Notes under the pieces: generated by a model
Databases searched by the model: none
What the model was told of the DNA's origin: nothing
The model's input: the letters and a program-made list of their open reading frames with translations, nothing else
In this document: piece after piece, positions 14,537 through 15,631 of the stretch
How the letters are laid out: every line of letters starts with the position of its first letter
Position numbering within the stretch: the stretch's first letter is position 1
Assembly: GCA_028822945.1 (NCBI GenBank)
Contig: JAPKCN010000020.1
Location: forward strand, 1 to 15,631
Direction of reading: 5' to 3'
Origin: Porticoccaceae bacterium
GTDB lineage: Bacteria; Pseudomonadota; Gammaproteobacteria; Pseudomonadales; Porticoccaceae
DNA: 15,631 nucleotides
Translations under genes and position numbers: made by a program

Positions 14537-14996
14537 GTTCCCGGTGGTTCACGCGCATTGTGATATTCCCTGTAAAATCTATGATCCGGCAATCTCGCAA
14601 GTAGCAGCGCTCAGTATCGTGCGTCTAATGGATTTAATCGCCGAGCTTGGCGACCAGCACGATAATACCAGAGCTGCACAACTAGCGCGTCTAGTAGCGC
14701 AGAAAGAGGTTCATGCGGCACAAGTTAAGCACGATGTGACGACCATCTGGGGAGATTACTTTAAGCAGCCACAGATTGAGCGATTCCCCGAGATTCACCG
14801 CGTCACGCACGCGATTATGCAAGCGGCATCAAAGTGTAAACAAGGGATTGCGCGCGACGACAGTTTACTGCTGTTGGAACAGTTAAATAGCTTTTCGGAG
14901 ATGTTCTGGCACAGTAAGGACATTGCTACACAACGAGTCATAGCTCCCTATCCGCCAGCACTTGAAGTTGTCCATCCTATCTTGACCAGTGTTTAA
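14529..14996 (+). CDS. sodN: Nickel superoxide dismutase precursor
   Basis: Ni-SOD disproportionates superoxide to oxygen and hydrogen peroxide. The precursor has 155 residues. After a short prosequence (MFKFPVVHA, 9 residues) comes the nickel hook HCDIPCKIY, in which mature His1, Cys2 and Cys6 bind nickel and Tyr9 lines the active site; all are present (H10, C11, C15, Y18 of the precursor). The segments WGDYFKQP and ERFPEIH match the helical-bundle region of Streptomyces Ni-SOD. About 25 residues (IATQRVIAPYPP onward) extend past the usual end of the Streptomyces enzyme. No Sec signal is seen, so a cytosolic enzyme is likely. ATG start with AGGAAG five bases upstream. It overlaps the preceding gene by 8 bases and the protease gene by 8 bases. 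Confidence 0.96.
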   Translation: MFKFPVVHAHCDIPCKIYDPAISQVAALSIVRLMDLIAELGDQHDNTRAAQLARLVAQKEVHAAQVKHDVTTIWGDYFKQPQIERFPEIHRVTHAIMQAASKCKQGIARDDSLLLLEQLNSFSEMFWHSKDIATQRVIAPYPPALEVVHPILTSV

Positions 14997-15294
14997 TATA
15001 TTCCGCGTCGAGGGCAACAGCATGCTGCCATTTGTGGCTTCTGGAGATTTGGTGATCACCTTTCGCGGCGCCGTAAGACCAGGCGATGTAGTTGTTATGG
15101 GTTTACCGGGTTACGGTCGCGTAGTAAAGCGCGCGCGCCAAATAACTGAGCATACACTCTCATTGGCTAGCGACAACCGCGAAACATTCTCAGCTTGCTG
15201 TGGCGTACCCCAGTCGAAAAAAAATCTCATCGGCAAGGTATTGTGCAAGATCAACTTCAAACGCCAGAGCCGCTTTTTGACGATGACCGAATGA
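14989..15294 (+). CDS. sodX: Ni-SOD maturation protease SodX
   Basis: Small S24/S26-type serine protease of 101 residues, like the SodX proteins that remove the Ni-SOD prosequence to expose the nickel-binding His. The catalytic Ser is S11 in EGNSMLP and the general-base Lys is K47 in YGRVVKRA. Later segments SDNRE and LIGKVL fit the signal peptidase fold. No membrane anchor is present, consistent with cytosolic processing. The start is a GTG overlapping the end of sodN as GTGTTTAA. It must be this codon, because the next Met (12) lies after the catalytic Ser. The stop overlaps the next gene by four bases (ATGA). Confidence 0.92.
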   Translation: MFNIFRVEGNSMLPFVASGDLVITFRGAVRPGDVVVMGLPGYGRVVKRARQITEHTLSLASDNRETFSACCGVPQSKKNLIGKVLCKINFKRQSRFLTMTE

Positions 15295-15584
15295 GCGGTT
15301 TATCCAGCGATGTGCGCTATGAGATCATCGGCAAACTAAACGCCGGCATGTCTCATGTGGCACTATTGTTTGCGCAGCACGAGCTGCCGAATGAACACAT
15401 CTCTCATGCGACTGTAATTGACATATCGTCATCCCATCTAATGCTCAATTACTCCGCCGCAAGCAACGAAGCTTGTATTAAAGTACTACTCAAAAAACCG
15501 GTAACCGACTTCAAACAGGCCTCTCACGTGTTCTATGAGATGTACCATGACGCTCTTCTATGCCGCCAGCAACAAAACGCCTAG
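15291..15584 (+). CDS. DUF2470-like small protein, last gene of the Ni-SOD operon
   Basis: A 97-residue protein. The pattern LNAGMSHVALLFAQHE, then ATVIDISSSHLMLNY, then IKVLLKKPVTDFKQASHVFYEM resembles the DUF2470 fold, found alone or at the C terminus of HugZ-type heme-utilisation proteins and pyridoxamine-phosphate-oxidase-like proteins. The usual His-rich MNxDHxD segment is altered here, with only H22 kept. The frame is open back to 15195, but the ATG at 15291 is chosen because it overlaps the sodX stop as ATGA, a classic coupled start. A role in iron or heme balance would fit the Fur-like box, but this is inference. The last 47 bases of the window show no clear terminator. Confidence 0.65.
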   Translation: MSGLSSDVRYEIIGKLNAGMSHVALLFAQHELPNEHISHATVIDISSSHLMLNYSAASNEACIKVLLKKPVTDFKQASHVFYEMYHDALLCRQQQNA

Positions 15585-15631
15585 CCGCACATATAACAAA
15601 AACTACTTAAATAACTCAAACTCGTTCAAGG

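Overview
The window looks like part of a free-living, aerobic, probably marine gammaproteobacterium. The support is indirect: a LexA-type box (CTGT-N8-ACAG), a Fur-type box of the enterobacterial/pseudomonad pattern, a nickel superoxide dismutase with its SodX protease (common in marine bacteria), and moderate GC content. I cannot name the genus. No tRNA, rRNA, insertion sequence, prophage or CRISPR array is visible. Every intact gene reads as chromosomal housekeeping or stress metabolism.

Layout. 1-322: non-coding, with a pentanucleotide AATTT repeat and an imperfect hairpin. 323-1099 (-): a short-chain dehydrogenase. 1100-1871: a long non-coding region with a clear LexA box at 1508-1523. 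1872-3476 (+): a DEDDh exonuclease fused to a UvrC/Cho-like GIY-YIG nuclease, convergent with 3586-4902 (-), an Old Yellow Enzyme family flavin oxidoreductase. 5183-6922 (-): a CysJ-type diflavin reductase lying 9 bases downstream of 6932-12424 (-), a 1830-residue glutamate synthase large subunit. 12425-12794: regulatory region for glutamate synthase. 12795-13787 (-): a predicted lipoprotein of the formylglycine-generating enzyme family. 13788-14287: divergent control region with several palindromes and a Fur-like box. 14288-15584 (+): an overlapping four-gene nickel-SOD operon (small membrane protein, sodN, sodX, DUF2470-like protein).

The most unusual part is the glutamate synthase pair. 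The large subunit carries about 190 extra residues before the FMN domain, about 195 extra at the C terminus, and an altered iron-sulfur cysteine spacing. Where the small subunit GltD would be expected there is a CysJ-like NADPH diflavin reductase, with no sulfite reductase hemoprotein gene (cysI) in the window. The simplest hypothesis is a glutamate synthase fed with electrons by a CysJ-type reductase instead of GltD. This is inference from gene order and architecture.

The second unit of interest is the Ni-SOD operon. Consecutive genes overlap by 8, 8 and 4 bases, it sits behind a strong Fur-like site, and its first and last genes encode a small membrane protein of unknown function and a DUF2470-like protein. 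The exonuclease/GIY-YIG gene with its upstream LexA box looks like an SOS-inducible, Cho-like repair nuclease.
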